Assembly: GCA_023375675.1 (NCBI GenBank) | Contig: JALQBC010000027.1 | Coordinates: 124,001 to 188,000, forward strand | Reading direction: 5' to 3' | Length of the DNA: 64,000 nucleotides | Source of the DNA: Cytospora piceicola | Lineage: Eukaryota > Ascomycota > Sordariomycetes > Diaporthales > Cytosporaceae | Part shown: one piece after another, positions 10,114 to 22,907 of the stretch | Numbering within the stretch: position 1 is the first letter of the stretch | Layout of the letters: every line of letters begins with the position of its first letter | Made by a program: the position numbers and the translations under genes | Notes under the pieces: model-generated | Told to the model about the DNA's origin: nothing | The model's database searches: none | Seen by the model: the letters and a program-made list of their open reading frames with translations, nothing else

Positions 10114-11450
10114 CTATGGCATCAACTTTCGATGCTCCTCCCAGTCAACAAGGACCTGCCCCGGACCAACATCCACTACCAGATTCTTACGGATCTGCTC
10201 GATGTCCCCATCGCTCAGCCCACACTTTTTCTTCACGAAGTCCTCAACACCCCCGTACTTCTCCCGAATCATCCTCAACGTCCCGAGCATGCTCTCCCTC
10301 TTGCTACTCACCATCCTCTCCGCCGCCGCCCGGTCGTCCTTCAGCGGGTCCTCCAGGATCAGGTGCGAGATGAACTCCTCCTTGCGCTCCTTCAGGCCGA
10401 GGTCCGTCAGGGAGTACTCGTGCGCGACGGCCTCGTCCGACACGCCGCAGAGGGAGAGGACCAGGGCGCAGATGACGCCCGTGCGGTCCTTGCCGGCCGT
10501 GCAGTGGGCGAGGAGCGCGGGGGGAGGGGACGGCGAGGGCGAGGCGAGGTGGCGGAGGATGACGGCGAAGGGCTGGGAGCCGCTGGGGGACGAGCCGGCT
10601 TCGAGGATCCGGGCGTAGACTTGGACGAAGCCCTAGAGGGGGGGTTGGGGTGTTAGTTCACCATTTCGCTGGGGCGGGAGGATCTGGGGTGATGGGAAAT
10701 AAGATCATTGTCGGTGACGGGTGGCTGTGTGAGAAGGAGGAAGAGTGTGGCAGGGTACTGTCCCCGTGACATTGGGCTAAGGGAGAGCTGTGCAGGTGAG
10801 GCAAGCGACTTGCAGGTAAGGCAAGCAGCATCCACCTTGATGGATGGTGGGTAGGGAACCGAAGTGAGGGTGCAGAAGAGGCGGAAAGGCGCAGACAAAA
10901 GTGTGGCAATAATAGGACGAGAGCAGAGAAGGGTGTGGGCGAGAGAGAGAGTGTGTGTGTGCCTGTCTTAGATCTCGCAACCAGGCGTCTCATCCACCCA
11001 CCCTCTCATCTCCTCCCGCCCACCCTGTCTCTCAACACCACCATGAGCTAAGAAATGCAGATTCCCACTGACCTCACTCGACTCGCTCGAAAAGTTGGCA
11101 TAGCGCCGCGCAATGGCCTCGGGACTACAATCCTCGTGCAAGAAGACGGGCACAAAGATCCTCTCCGCGCCGTCCCACTCCTTCACGTGGCGCCCGCCGT
11201 TCTTGGTGTCGCGCTCGATCTCGGTCTGCGAGCGGAGGTCATAGACGTGGGTGATCTTGAGCCGGTCCCTCAGGGTGGAGATGCCCTCGTCCGTGACCAT
11301 GGAGGGTTCCGAGGACCGGAAGACGACACCACTGCGGACGACCTTCTTGCCATCTGTGTTGGCGACTGGGTACCCACCGCAGTCGCGGAAGTTGCGAAGG
11401 CCTGGGATCTCGATGAATGGTGGGCTGGGGAGGGGTGTATCTGAAGCCAT
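10114..11450 (-). CDS. Tyrosine/phosphoinositide-type protein phosphatase (PF13350-like)
   Basis: Model: complement(10114..10632, 11073..11450), 298 residues. Exon 1 ends YANFSSESSE and exon 2 resumes GFVQVYARILEAG, phase 0. Signature elements: the N-terminal FIEIPGLRNFRDCGGYPV, VVRSGVVFRSSEPS, and the P-loop HCTAGKDRTG with catalytic Cys at about residue 170 and Arg at about 176 (CX5R). The Lys-Asp within the loop matches the MptpB/LipA type, which can dephosphorylate phosphotyrosine and phosphoinositides. After the loop, GVSDEAVAHEYSLTDLGL is also typical. No signal peptide or membrane span, so cytosolic. The intron is unusually long for this window (440 nt, gtcagt...ctctag) and pyrimidine-rich on the coding strand. 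The donor was chosen by phase; a nearby GTGAGG would break the frame. Confidence 0.87.
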
Positions 11451-13792
11451 TTCTGTAAGCCGTGGGGTTTCTTTGAGGCGGTAGTGTTGGTAAAGGAAGA
11501 AGTGTAAAAATATCTGGCAATAAAAGAACGGGGAGGGAGGCACATGAGAGGGATATGTGTTGTGGACCGGTTGAGGGGTCCGACTAGTGTACTTACTTTA
11601 CCATGTTTGTAAATTGGGTGCAGGAACACGTTGGCCAGACGCATGCGGGCCTCCAGGCGCCCTTCGAATGATTGTAGATGGACTTGGCCTACACTGGCTG
11701 TTTAGAGGACTGTGTCATCCCCTGAAGAAATTCACCACCAATCTATGCTCGTCATCGAGTGACCAAAAGAGAATTGAACGTCACCATGGTTGTGTCTTAG
11801 GACAGCCAGAGTGGAGGGTGGAGGGCGGGGCTGATCGACCTGGTCTGGGCCGGCCTCGCAACGGGGTAGAAAGCGGGCCGGTGCCCCGCGATTTGGGCCG
11901 GCGCCGGGTATTGTACCACTCACTGAACATACTTGTAGATACCTACTTAGATATGTAGGAAAGCTCCAAGGTTGGTCTACAAAAGTTCCAAATGTAGCAT
12001 GCCCAACAGGAAGCGTGAAAAGCCAATCGTACTGTACCAAAACGGGATGGTTCCTGCCAACATATCCCTGCGTACCTCCATCCAATCTTGCCCCCGGAAT
12101 GTCCCAATTCTTTGCAGGCAACGGCGATCACGGTTGGGGGGCCCCGGCCTGTCAGGATGCAACTTGGTTGCTTTTTTCTTTCTGCTATGTGACGTTGTTG
12201 AAAAACATACACACACAACGGCGCCGACCGTTTGTTGATATCTGCAGCCCGTTCAATGAACTAGGAATCCGCCGGATTATTACCTGTTACTTTCTTTCGG
12301 GCCAGGCTGCCACTCTTACAACGTCAAAATATAATAACTCCACACAGCATCCAGGCTGAACCACAGGCTCTCCTCCAGGCTCTCCAGGCTCTCCAGGCTC
12401 TCCAGGCTCTCCAGGCTCTCCAGGCTCCATCTCCTCGGTGGGAGAAAACAAAGAGCGTCCCTTTTCGGTCTGACTTCACGAGGCCCGAGGCAGAATGCTC
12501 TCACCCCGGGTTGTTAGCTTCGTTGCCTCACCAAGCTAGCTCAGGCTTCTCTCTGCCTTTCTGAGTCCTACTGGCCCCCAAGAAAACCCAACAAGCCCAC
12601 CACGGGGCTTTCTCGCCCAACAGTGGCTCAGCTTGTTGTTTCCGGTATGATGAGCTGGCCCGGGTGTCTTTTCACACTTCTTTCGTGGCAGGCGATTGAG
12701 GCTCTAAACAATGCAGAAGATGAGGCTGCGATCACAGGTGAGGAGGGCCCACGAAAGTGGTGACTTGTGTTGGGTTCAGGCTTCGTTGTATGAGGATATG
12801 GTCGATGGTTTCCAAGGCTATGTTATCAGTAGCCAAGATTGTAAAGCTGCAACACCGGCCGGGGAGTGCATGTGTTGAAGGAGCATCCGTCGTGGCTAGG
12901 TGACGGACTGTATCAGAGATAGACGAAGAGGGGGACTGCAGTATTTATACCCGAACTCAGGAGGAATTCGTGTCTAGGAACTTTGGTCGTGATGTGCACA
13001 CGCACAGCTGTGCTGGATCGTGGGCAAATTGTGGACGACGGAGTGCATCAGCAATAAGGTAGGATGGAGGGGTAAAAGCCAGCTAGAGCAAAGAGGCTCC
13101 GGGAATGGTGGAGAAACATCCAATGCAGATTGAGCCTTCCGCGACACCACACAAGCGTGCTGCACGGAAGTCCCGTGGAACTCTAGAGGAATCATGAAGC
13201 AAATTATGAAACATAGAATGCTGCGAGAACAAGGCACGTTTGTGGAGACTGATCATGTGGACAGGTGGCTACGATCTGGGCTATCGGAACTGTTGGCTCT
13301 GGTCATGGTTCAGGGGCAAATACTTTATTTAGACGTCTAAGGACGAACCAACAAGCCAAGCCAACGTACAGTAAAATATCAATAAATGCAAGATTACAGG
13401 AAACATTACAGGAAACCAAATACACTGATGAAGGGGGGGTATCATCATTCTAGGATATCGTACAGCCCACGCCATGTAGCGCCTCAGCTGCAAATTGCTA
13501 CCGTCATGTAAAGTCAGGAGCATCATCACCAGATGAAGGAAGCCAGACCGTGGGGCCTGGTAGTGGACGGTCTGATATCAACGTCAGCAAAGTGGCAGGC
13601 GGACACTATACCAAGTGGACGCTTACAGTCTGATCCATATCATCGCAGGATCGCAAGGGAGACCCAGAAAGCCACCCATATCATAAGTACAGACTGCATC
13701 AACGAGATCCAGCCTGCAAACTGAGAGCGAAGAACCAGGAGTAGAAAACCGAAGAGGCGGGTGATCAATGGCGACAGGTCGAGCTGAAGTTC
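11451..13792. other. Intergenic, gene-poor, with 9-bp minisatellite
   Basis: No coding region I can support. The first ~150 bp is the leader of the phosphatase gene. It contains the CTCTCCAGG tandem array described separately. Other ORFs are short and show no family resemblance. Confidence 0.5.
12366..12428. repeat. 9-bp minisatellite, unit CTCTCCAGG
   Basis: About seven tandem copies of a 9-bp unit, nearly perfect, between two longer non-repeated sequences. In one minus-strand frame it reads as a Leu-Glu-Ser repeat, but the frame has no other coding character. Confidence 0.85.
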
Positions 13793-14020
13793 TTAAGAGA
13801 CGTGGCTCCTCCTCCTCACACGCTCGACTCGGCAGGATGAAGTTCTGGCCCTTCCACAATGAGAGCAGTGGGTTTCATAATCCCAATAGAGAGGACCGAA
13901 TCCGCAGTGGTCGCAATACCAGAGTGTATCGTAGACATGCTTGGGGCGGTGTGAGCTGCCGCCGCCGCCGCCGCCGCCGCCGCTTGTGATGTATATGCCG
14001 TTTCCGTGGCGGGAAGGCAT
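13793..14020 (-). CDS. Small zinc-ribbon-like cysteine protein (hypothetical)
   Basis: A 75-residue ORF starting at the ATG of MPSRHGNG. It has a run of eight Gly encoded by a GCC/GGC trinucleotide repeat (13,957-13,983), then LWYCDHCGFGPLYWDYETHCSHCGR, then a basic tail with one more Cys. Two CxxC pairs separated by about 16 residues suggest a small zinc ribbon. The layout (basic/low-complexity lead, W-x-C-x2-C, C-x2-C, basic end) matches a class of very small fungal proteins of unknown function and the better-supported gene at 19,125-19,465. The frame stays open upstream to 14,242, but that extension has no features. It may be an exon of a larger gene. Confidence 0.45.
   Translation of the reverse strand: MPSRHGNGIYITSGGGGGGGGSSHRPKHVYDTLWYCDHCGFGPLYWDYETHCSHCGRARTSSCRVERVRRRSHVS
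13957..13983. repeat. (GCC)n trinucleotide microsatellite
   Basis: About eight to nine perfect GCC units, lying inside the small minus-strand ORF, where they encode polyglycine. Confidence 0.9.
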
Positions 14021-17000
14021 ACTTGTATGTTCGAGATCGAGACCGAGGATATTCGACTGGTGACTGAGGATGATCGAGATAGTGTCTGCTTGGAGTGAAT
14101 TTTGTTGACCTTTTAAGAGTATTGAGAATGTTTTGAGGAGCGACGGGAAAATACCAGAAAACCATGGACAAGATTTCATCGTTTTTATGTTTCCCCATGG
14201 CAGGGCACTCTCTTGTAACGATGTATCCAGATGGCTCATCAATGTATTTCCAAGGCGAACGAGTACCTAGGTATTAGGAGTCATCAACAGGACCATGGCC
14301 ACGAAACAACTGGACAAGGGCCATCGCCTCCCTCCCAAGGTTGAATATCCTCACCAAGGCGAGGACCAAGGGCCTCCAGGCGAAAAACCAGTGACAGCCC
14401 CAACAGGGGGGAGAGTATCAGTTGCCTGACGACCATTGCAAACTTTCGTGGCTTTGCCACGCCGAGGAAGGGTTCGGTAAGCTGTGTTTGGATTTCAAAC
14501 TTGTAAGTATGAGCCTCAGATATCTGAAGGATGAGATTGGCTCCGCAGCGAACAGCACGTGTACGGGCAGACTGAAAGTCACGCCTAGGCAGCTTCATTA
14601 AACTGTCACAAATCCCTCGTTGCCCTCAGGGTGAGGGTAGACACGGCTGGTCAAGGGGTATTGGCAGGTCCTTGAGCTCTGCGTGATAATCCCGGCAACA
14701 AGGAAGGGAAACAGGATGGAAACGGGTTTTGGAAACATAACAACAGCGGGCCCTTCCGCAAAGGGCGCCGAAGCAGGTACAGTACTCGCCACTCCTCATC
14801 AGAGGGTGCAAGGAATTGGACATGAAAATGATTGGGTCCCAGTGATTCGTGGTTGCTGAGGGAGTCGGCCTGCTTCAAGTTTGACCTAGACGCAAAGTGG
14901 CAGGTAGGTACCGTAGGTACATCAGCTCGTGGCTGTCTTAATCCTTTCCTTCCAAGGTTTGTTCATCCATGGCGCGTGTGATCATGTATTTGAAGAGCTA
15001 GCTGTGTGTCTTTTGTGCCAAAACGACCTGACGCTTGAGAGGGGCGGAGGGGCGGAGGGGCGGTGCCGGGTGCCCAGGTCGTTCGGCGGGAATTCTCGGT
15101 GTCCTTACTGTCGTCTCAGAAAGTCAAGGCGCGCTGAGAACGGTCTCAGCATCGCTGAACAACAGATGCCACGGTTGGGCAGATGACCACAACCATATGC
15201 GAACCTTCTTTGTTCCTTGGGCAGTAATGATGCAGCAAGAGAGGAGGGAATACCGGAGGTGCTGTAGAGAGACTTCAGTCCGTGCCTCACGTCAGCATCT
15301 ACAGCTTGGGCCAGTGCTGGCTAGCCGTTGTAGCTCCACGGGCTGCCTCCTCAGATTCTGTTCCAAATTGCCGGTTCCTAGATCAATTGACTGATAATAT
15401 GAAATAGAATGAGGAAAACTGAGAGAGGGACAAAGGGTGGCCCTACCTCCATCCAGTTGCCAGTGACGTCCCTTGGCCAGAGTGTTACACCGTCCTCCAT
15501 CAGCCCGGGCGACCCACGTGCGAACCATACCACAGTGGCTATTAAGTGCTTATACACCACCAAAAACTGGACCCGTTCGCTTGTAGTTGTCCAAATTCCT
15601 TGATGCCCGCCCCAGATTGGCTCGACAGAGAGGCATCAAGCCAAAGTGTATTGTAATTCCAAGCTGTGGCAGTACTATGCTGCGCAATAAGCTTTGTATG
15701 CCCTCGCCCTCTTCTCTTTGCGCGACCCATCGATGAGATATCGCCCCAGCCCTTTTTCTTCTCGCTCAAAGCTGACTTTGGAATGAAACACCGGAGCACT
15801 CTCTTCTCGTCGACGGGCAACCACAAGCCACATGGGCAACTGTCTTGATTACCGGTCTCGAAGGGGCACTGCTCCAGATGAGGCTGCATGGCACCAACCC
15901 TTGCACTTGCAAATCTCCGATGCCGTATGCCGACAAACCCTAAATTCGAAATCATCCCAGGAAATACAATGTACTTCGTACCGCAGCAATGGCTAGTCCT
16001 GTGACCCATACAACGCGCTTGTATTGTTGCCACCAGGTAGACAGCAACTTGGATGTCACTGGGATGCCACTTCTCTAATGCAGATAGTCGAGGCTGCGAC
16101 GCTGTGGGATGAGGAGTATGAGGTTGGAATTCACCACTGGATCGCCACTTGGCTACCGACATGCCGGCTTGCTAGTTCAAGGCGTCAGAACCATAAGCAA
16201 GTTCCTGATTACCCTAAGAGTCTGTCTCGACCTGAAACGCATCCAAAATCGAGAAACAAGATGTATTTGGCCACCAACGTGGAAGTCTCCTGCTATCGGC
16301 CACGAGTGGGAGGCCGTGCCCTTGCTTCACGGCTCGGTGGTAAGTCAGAGAGATATTGCTGGAAGCGTAGGACGCGAGACGGCCCCGGCCGTGTCTCACT
16401 GCACTGCTTACCCTCGCTGCTTGGTACCAACGTCAGGAGCTGTCGATTGGCAGCAAACAAGCCCTCATTGGGGTCGTTGTAGCAGATGAAATCGTCAGTA
16501 ACGCTTTGCAGGAGGGACAAAGTACGTTGCGGACGGTACTGCGCAGCAATTGAAAGATGGGCCCTCAAGATGATGTCGGCGACGTCAACAGCAGCTTTCC
16601 TAAGTACGATAAGTACGATAAGAAGCTTCCCCGCTTTTGAACGAAGTCGCTTACCCTAGGGTATACCCGAGGTATAACCGGCAACCAACGACATGTCTAT
16701 TGAGGTACCTAGGTATCTTGGATGTCTATCCTCTCTCCCCTCCATTTGTCGTTTTTGAAGTCTCGGGGCTTGGAAACTCTTTTCGCAAAAAGGATTTTCG
16801 CCCCGTATCGTGCCAAAGGAGATATCGATATCAGTCCGTGATGTCTGCAGTCCTGTCACCGGCATCGGCTCGCTTCATGATTGTACAATGTTGCATGTGC
16901 CAACGTTTCGGGTCTCGCACCCGGCCGCCCCCCTCCCCCCCCATAATGAGTGTGACCTATTGCTGGGATGAACATTGGATGATCTACTCAACCCTGGTCG

Positions 17001-19124
17001 CTGCCACCCGATAGCCACTTGGCCGGCCAGGCTTCAACCTGTATGGTAACATACTAAATCGAGTAAACGCAACGCCGCAGAGCCGCATGTACTACATGTA
17101 GGGGTATGGAACCTTGGAAAGAAAAGACACCGACCCCGTGTGCAACCATCCAACTGGACCTCGGGAGCCGTCTGGTCTTCAATATATGTAGACTAAAAGT
17201 GCCATCCTCGGCATCGGTAAATGGTGCGAGGACACCCGTGGACGCTATTCGTTTTGGTCAAAACGCGCTGCCAGCCCTCTGGACTTACTACTTATGTACC
17301 ATAATGCCAAGTTTTGCCACTTCCAAACGCATTGTTACACAATATATTCCTCCGAGAAGTTCAGAAGTGCTGGGTCTTGGCGTGATACCCAGAAGCCAGA
17401 GAGGGTAGAATACGAGAGTCCGCAGTAGGCCCTAATTTCCCTTTGATACCAGCATGCTTGAGATGCGTAGTGCGCCCGGGGAAAACGGGGTGCACGCGCG
17501 TGTGTGTGTCGCGATCTGATTCGGTAAGAACAAGGTAAGAACAAGGCAACAAGGTCGCCTTTTTTCCATTCCTCGTCGGTCAGAAATTATGGGACTATGG
17601 AAAGGGCCAATGGTGTTTCCCCATGAAGTTGCCCCGAAAGGGTCTGATTAAAGTCTTTCCCTGTTAGGAATAAACGAGCTTCGGTGACCTTGGGACCAAA
17701 GGGCCTTCACCATTCCAAGGAACGTTGGCAAATCCTTGTTGCCAGATACCTAGGTACCTAGGTACTTCAGTAGTCACCGAGACTGTTCTGTATACAGAGA
17801 CGGAATGGCCGAGGCATTTGTATATTCTACAGGAACCTACCTGTGGTGAACCACACACATCGAAGAAAAAGTCGCTACTTTGCCGAAAATCACATGGGCC
17901 TGGTGTTGAGGGAGCCCCTTGGCCCCTATGCAGACTTGCCGGGGCCTGCTTATGAGGGGCGGGGACACAGGTTTGATTCTGTACCACACCAATCCCACCA
18001 CGAATACCGAGTTACATAGACCAGACCATGTCACTCGAAACCTGAAGAGCCTCATTCTGTCCCTTTCTACTTCTGCTCCTGCTCCATGACTTGACCCTGA
18101 ACCTTCCCCAGGACTCAGATAGGTCGTGTATCATGACATTGGGCACTAAAGACAGATTCAATCACGATTTAGTGCAACCGCGGATTATAGATGCAGCACT
18201 ACATCTCTTCAAGCTTTTGCTGCATTGTTGTCCCGTCCTATGGAATCGTTCCCACGCCCAGTTACACAAAACAGCAAGATCAGATGAGTGATCGCTCATG
18301 CGACCCACAGCTGGGAACAGCCACTACCGCCCGGGCGGGTGTTCTCTGGTTGGACTGATTACTCACCTTTCGTTCGTTGGATGAGGCATGACTTTGCAGG
18401 CTACATGGAGAAAGTGTGAAATCTTTTGAGACGCTGCGCTGCTACTACAGATGTGCACGAAAGATGTGGAATTCACCGGATGAATGAGTCAATGCTTGAA
18501 TCTGGTCGTCATATTCTGTTACCTCTAGGGCTTCTGGAATTACCAAAGTCAAGCAAATCTCAATCCATTTGTGTAAATATTCCTGTGATCCGATGACCGG
18601 TTAAAATTGTACTTTGGTGACAGATAGCCTGGGGATCACGTTCCCAGATATGACGTGGGGCATACTGAGTGCCCAGGTGGCTTGGACCAGGCATACCCGA
18701 CCCCAATAGAGATCGATGAAGCAAGGGACTGCGATGGACCTATTTGGGAGCATGAGGGGTTGGAAGGGACAGCCCAGTTGACTAGCTAGAGATGATACGA
18801 TATAGTGAGACGGTCAGAACTGGAAGCAAAATGATGTGGATTGTCAGTAGCGACTGTGGTTTGAAAATACAAAAGCGATTTCACCGGGTGAGCTGCTGAA
18901 AACAGGTATCCCCAGAATCAAATCATGAAGGCACCGCGTATCAAACCACCTGGCCCCCCGCCCATTATAACTGATTAGACCCAACCAAATATCCAAAGTA
19001 CGCCATAGTTTGAGAACGAGAACCCAAGAGAGAAGAGCCACCTTGGGGTAACAAAGCCCCAGTCGTGAAGCCGTATTCCAGCATCCACCTGCCCGGACAT
19101 AACCCTCAACACCCTCCTACATAC
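14021..19124. other. Gene desert of about 5 kb
   Basis: I see no gene here. The ORFs are short and uncorrelated in frame, codon use is not biased, and no splice-linked reading frame or domain appears. It has four of the seven perfect TACCTAGGTA palindromes (14264, 16706, 17747, 17755), one TACCCTAGGGTA 12-mer (16652-16663) and several short homopolymers. Confidence 0.5.
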
Positions 19125-19465
19125 TCAATATGTATAAGTGCGGCAACCTGCGCACCGAACATGATATTTGCATCCGACACAACACGGAGTTGAGTTGCAG
19201 TTCATGCCTTGCTCACCACAGAAGCACTGGAGCCATTGTCAGAGATCAACCCCCGCGACAGACACGACCCTACCCAGGGACACCAAAGGTCACTCACGCA
19301 GTTCCAGGACCACAACCGGGGGGTTACCGGCTGCTGTTGTCCTCTGTTCGACTCCGCGATATAGACGTCATTGGACGTCGCGGATGATGATCCGCCATGT
19401 CTGTCATGCTTGCTATGTTTGCTGTGCTTTCCATGCTTGCTGTGCCTGTGGGTGTCGGAAGGCAT
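19125..19465 (-). CDS. Small His-rich zinc-ribbon-like protein
   Basis: Model: complement(19125..19226, 19298..19465), 89 residues. Exon 1 begins MPSDTHRHSKHGKHSKHSK, a His/Lys-rich repeat, continues through a Ser-rich linker and ends LWSWNC. Exon 2 gives CFCGEQGMNCNSTPCCVGC, then KYHVRCAGCRTYTY and TGA. The 71-nt intron has a GTGAGT donor, CTGAC branch point and CAG acceptor, in phase 0. Nine Cys in 34 residues, arranged as paired CxC/CxxC motifs plus a His, suggest one or two structural zinc sites. The architecture (HSK-type basic repeat, Trp-Cys start, C-x2-C-x-H-x-RC-x2-C end) matches tiny fungal proteins of unknown role. No signal peptide, so intracellular. Both exons together make sense, which neither frame alone shows. 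Confidence 0.7.
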
Positions 19466-22275
19466 TTCGAAGAGGTGAGTGAAGGCTTGAGTGTTCGAAT
19501 GAGTAGAGTTAAGAGCCGTTATCAAATATCGTGGCGTGTCTGCGATGCGAGCCCATTCTCATCGACAAAAGAGCATGGCAGTCGCCGCCTTAAATAAACA
19601 TCTGGGAAGCACCAAACGGTGTGTAATTCCAAGATAGTCTCCCAGAAGGGCCGTCGTTGTGTGTTCCTTCATCGCCGCCCTGTGTGCCTGATCAGGGCTT
19701 TCGGAGGATTTCGCCCTTCTCCTGCGATACTCGCCTCAGGGGGCCCGTCGTTGCCCATCAGGAATTCCTACCTGGAACTCCGAACTCTCTGAATGGAACG
19801 TAGACTGGCGGTCATCTTTACCTAAGGTCCCATCTGATACCCATGGTTCCAGCACTGAGGAAGCTGAGCCATATACCACCAAGTGACATCCGTCGTTTTC
19901 GTAATTGAATGTACTTGAACAGGTGCAAAGGGCTGAAAATACAAGAGGATTCGCCCCCTTGGAGTTCCAAGTACCCTTTTCCATTGGCCCTCGTAGCCCG
20001 CTGCCATGCTGCCTTTTCCATCTTTAGGACTTCCCCCGTTTCTGAAAACCCACTCCAGGGCAAACCCTATGAGGCCGAGGTATACGTTCGGTGAGCGGTC
20101 CCGTGGTTGTAGGTATAATTAGGCTCAGCCCCTTCAGGTGATGGCATGGGGCGGGTTCAAAGGCCAGAAACTCCTAGACCCGTGCACGTTTGCCCGGTGA
20201 CAACGGCCAAGAAGACCTTCAGCCGCTATCAAAAGTGCAAAAATACGATAAGACTCGGGGGAAGGGGAAGGATAAGGCTGGTATGAGTGCAGTCATTGAT
20301 GAAAGACAAGATGGCCGTCCATGAGTGAACTCTTCTGGGCCAGAAACACTGGAGTAAGCGAATGTTAACCCGGTGAGGAGTATAAGGAGTATAAAACTTC
20401 GGACCCCAAAGGCAGAGATCGACACAACGGAACAGGCTGAGAGAAGGTAGAGAGAGTGACAAGTCGACGATAGCAATGCAGCCTGGTGACGCTGAGGGGC
20501 CGCACACGGTCTCTTGTTCCATTCGAGCAAAAGGCGATCGGACGGAGCACTGTTGCCGGTCAAGCTCTCCGAGAGGGCGTCCACGGGTTGCGCTAAGAAT
20601 GGAATTGCTGGACTGATGGCAGATGACATGGCATCCTCGGCCGTGATTATTATCCAAGCACTTCATGCGTTATGCCGGCATACCTCGATGTAAGTTCGAT
20701 ATCAAGAATACACTTGCGGCCCCATGCGCACGTCAAACCTCTGAAACTCCAAACGGTCAAGCTGAATTTCAAAACATGGGGCGCTTGTCCGTGGCAGTGT
20801 ATTGAGCTTCGGTTTTACAGCCGTTGTAGTTCTCTATGGTTGTCCTCGGCAACGACCAAGTCGCTCGGCGTCGATATCAGCCGTCCTGGAACTCTTCGTG
20901 GTGTCGGTGGCGCGGCCCCCAACCAGATTGTATGCTCGGCAGCAGTACACCTTAAAATACCAGTGATGACAACTTCTCGTCAGTCGGTAGTACGATATAA
21001 GAGAAGTGAAGCAAAGCAAAGACTGCGAAGATCGGGAAACCTCGACTCATTGCTCTGTCTAGTGAAACGGACGTGTGATAGGAGAAGTGCAAGTCAGTTT
21101 CCGACGAGGCAAGGGCCGAGCAACAAATGCTTCCAGAGAATTTTAGATATTATAAAGAGAGATGCGGCTCTGCTAAGATCCACGATGGATTGCCCGACGA
21201 TATTGCGAAAGATCTGTAAACGGCGATCATCATGGGGAACTTTGCTAGGGGACTCAACAACCCCCACGGATAGCTTCCCAACTCGACTTCCTGATATGAA
21301 CAGCTCAATAAGGCTGGCGAATCCAGTCGCACCCTCTGGATTGAGCTGACAGGATGAGTAGCCATATCAAGATGAGTAAGACGTGGGCGTGTCGATTGTC
21401 AGCCCAGATAGTGTGGTGAGGCCGACCCCATTGGGGTCTGAACTCGCCCGGCTCCAGCTCATGAGCCAGAAATATCACAATTCGGCAGACCTCGATCATG
21501 GGACTCAAATTTCCATCAAAGTAGACATGATGGAAGAGCCCCAGGAGTTCGTTTCAGAGTTCAGCTTGTTGCGCTGGATGTGCGGCCTTGCAAGTCCTCC
21601 AGTCCCCAACTCCGGGCAGCTGATATGTATCCGCGGTGCTCCAGCGCTCAAGGGCTTTGACATACCGAGACTTGGACAGGCACTCGCCATCACATTATCT
21701 CGCAGCACGAGAGCACTTGATCTCAGGACATGAGCCGTTCTGCAAGCCCCAACTTGGGCCTTGCGAATGCTCACTTAATAGTTATTTCAGTCGGTAGCAG
21801 ACTTGGGCCCCGGCCTGCTGTAAGGAACTAAAATTTGATTCATGAGCGGTGAGTAAAAACAAGCAATCTGATCCGGTAGATGGCGGCGTCAGTAGCATTG
21901 GCGCCATAAGACCCCGCTCGGCGATTGAAAAAGTATCGTGAGTGGTGACATTGGTCTGAAGTTGAGACGCGCGGAGACGCGAGACGCCGCTCGGCGGCTT
22001 GGGCGTTAAGACAAACGTCGCACGTAAGTAGCATTGCAAGGTTGTTGGAACGACTTCACCCAATCCTTTCAAGCGCGACGTAGAAACATGGTACAGTGGG
22101 CCAAGTAAAAGGTGCTGCTGGCTTTCACTGATTGGAGAGTTTAGAGGATGCTCCCACTGGGCGGCTCTGTTGCTGCAGTGGTTCGCAGTGGTTGCAGTGG
22201 TTGCAGTGGCCCAAGCCCCCACGTCATTGCCGTCATTTCACATTATCGTGCCACTGCGCGTTCCAAGGAAGGGTA
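19466..22275. other. Intergenic, gene-poor
   Basis: No supportable gene in 2.8 kb. Several long ORFs (for example 20,672-21,349 and 20,229-20,666 on the minus strand) show no domain or coherent composition. It ends with a GTTGCAGTG repeat and the left end of a MITE-like element. Confidence 0.5.
22171..22209. repeat. 9-bp tandem repeat, unit near GTTGCAGTG
   Basis: About four copies of a 9-bp unit with minor variants, 66 bp left of the MITE-like element. Confidence 0.7.
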
Positions 22276-22907
22276 TGGTGCGCGACAGGTGCTTCTCTGC
22301 GAAAACGAGTTTTTAGGTAGGGTCACACCCTCAAGGCTGTTAGTCCTTACCTACCTAAAGAATAAATATATATTTCTACTTTTAAAATCTATTAAAATAT
22401 ATATAAAATAAGAAAAATTAGTATTATATTATTTTATAAAATACGTATGAAACGTATATTTTATTTTATTAATTACCTTACTCTTTTATAGAATATCTAT
22501 TAAAGAGAATAAAAGGCTTTATGTAATTAAAGAGGGTAGGTTTAGTAAATCGGAGGTGCGGGGTATCTCCCGGTAATACGGGGTACTTCCCGAAAATTTC
22601 TTCGAATCCGGTTCGCTAAAATCTTCTTATCGGAAGCGGGAGCTTATCGTCGATAAGATTTAACTACATTAAAACTTTAAACTCTCTTTTTACTATTTCT
22701 TATATTGTTTATTATCTATTATAGATATAGAGAATCTGACTTAATATATATAGATATTATCCTTAAGTCTATCGGAAAGTCTATTTCGTTTCTTGGAAAT
22801 CTGAAAATTAGGGATAAGAATCGGAGAATTCACTAAGTTACCTGGGCCCTGGGCGTTTGGCTATTGACCAAAACCCGTTTTCGCAGAGAAGCACCTGTCG
22901 CGCACCA
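22276..22907. mobile_element. MITE-like element with 38-bp terminal inverted repeats, TA duplication, AT-rich core
   Basis: Terminal inverted repeats at 22276-22313 and 22870-22907 start TGGTGCGCGACAGGTGCTTC and match at 37 of 38 positions; the one difference is a transition. Each end is flanked by TA (22274-22275 and 22908-22909), the target-site duplication of Tc1/mariner/pogo-type elements. The 632-bp length and lack of any transposase frame point to a non-autonomous copy or MITE. The core (about 22,335-22,850) is very AT-rich, keeps CpG islands such as CGGGGTACTTCCCG but almost lacks CpA/TpG. This is the expected footprint of repeat-induced point mutation. Confidence 0.9.

Noticed and set aside
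10132..10656. 174-codon plus-strand ORF opposite the phosphatase P-loop exon
   Set aside because: Antisense shadow; the minus strand encodes HCTAGKDRTG and continues a spliced frame.
15542..16162. 206-codon minus-strand ORF
   Set aside because: Opens at a non-ATG codon or weak ATG, with no recognisable motif and low-complexity gaps.
19320..19370. Possible tRNA T-loop (GTTCGACTC)
   Set aside because: No cloverleaf can be formed around it, and it lies within an exon of the small zinc-ribbon-like gene.
20672..21349. 225-codon plus-strand ORF
   Set aside because: Mixed composition, no domain, no splice partner; not above what is expected in several kb of GC-balanced DNA.
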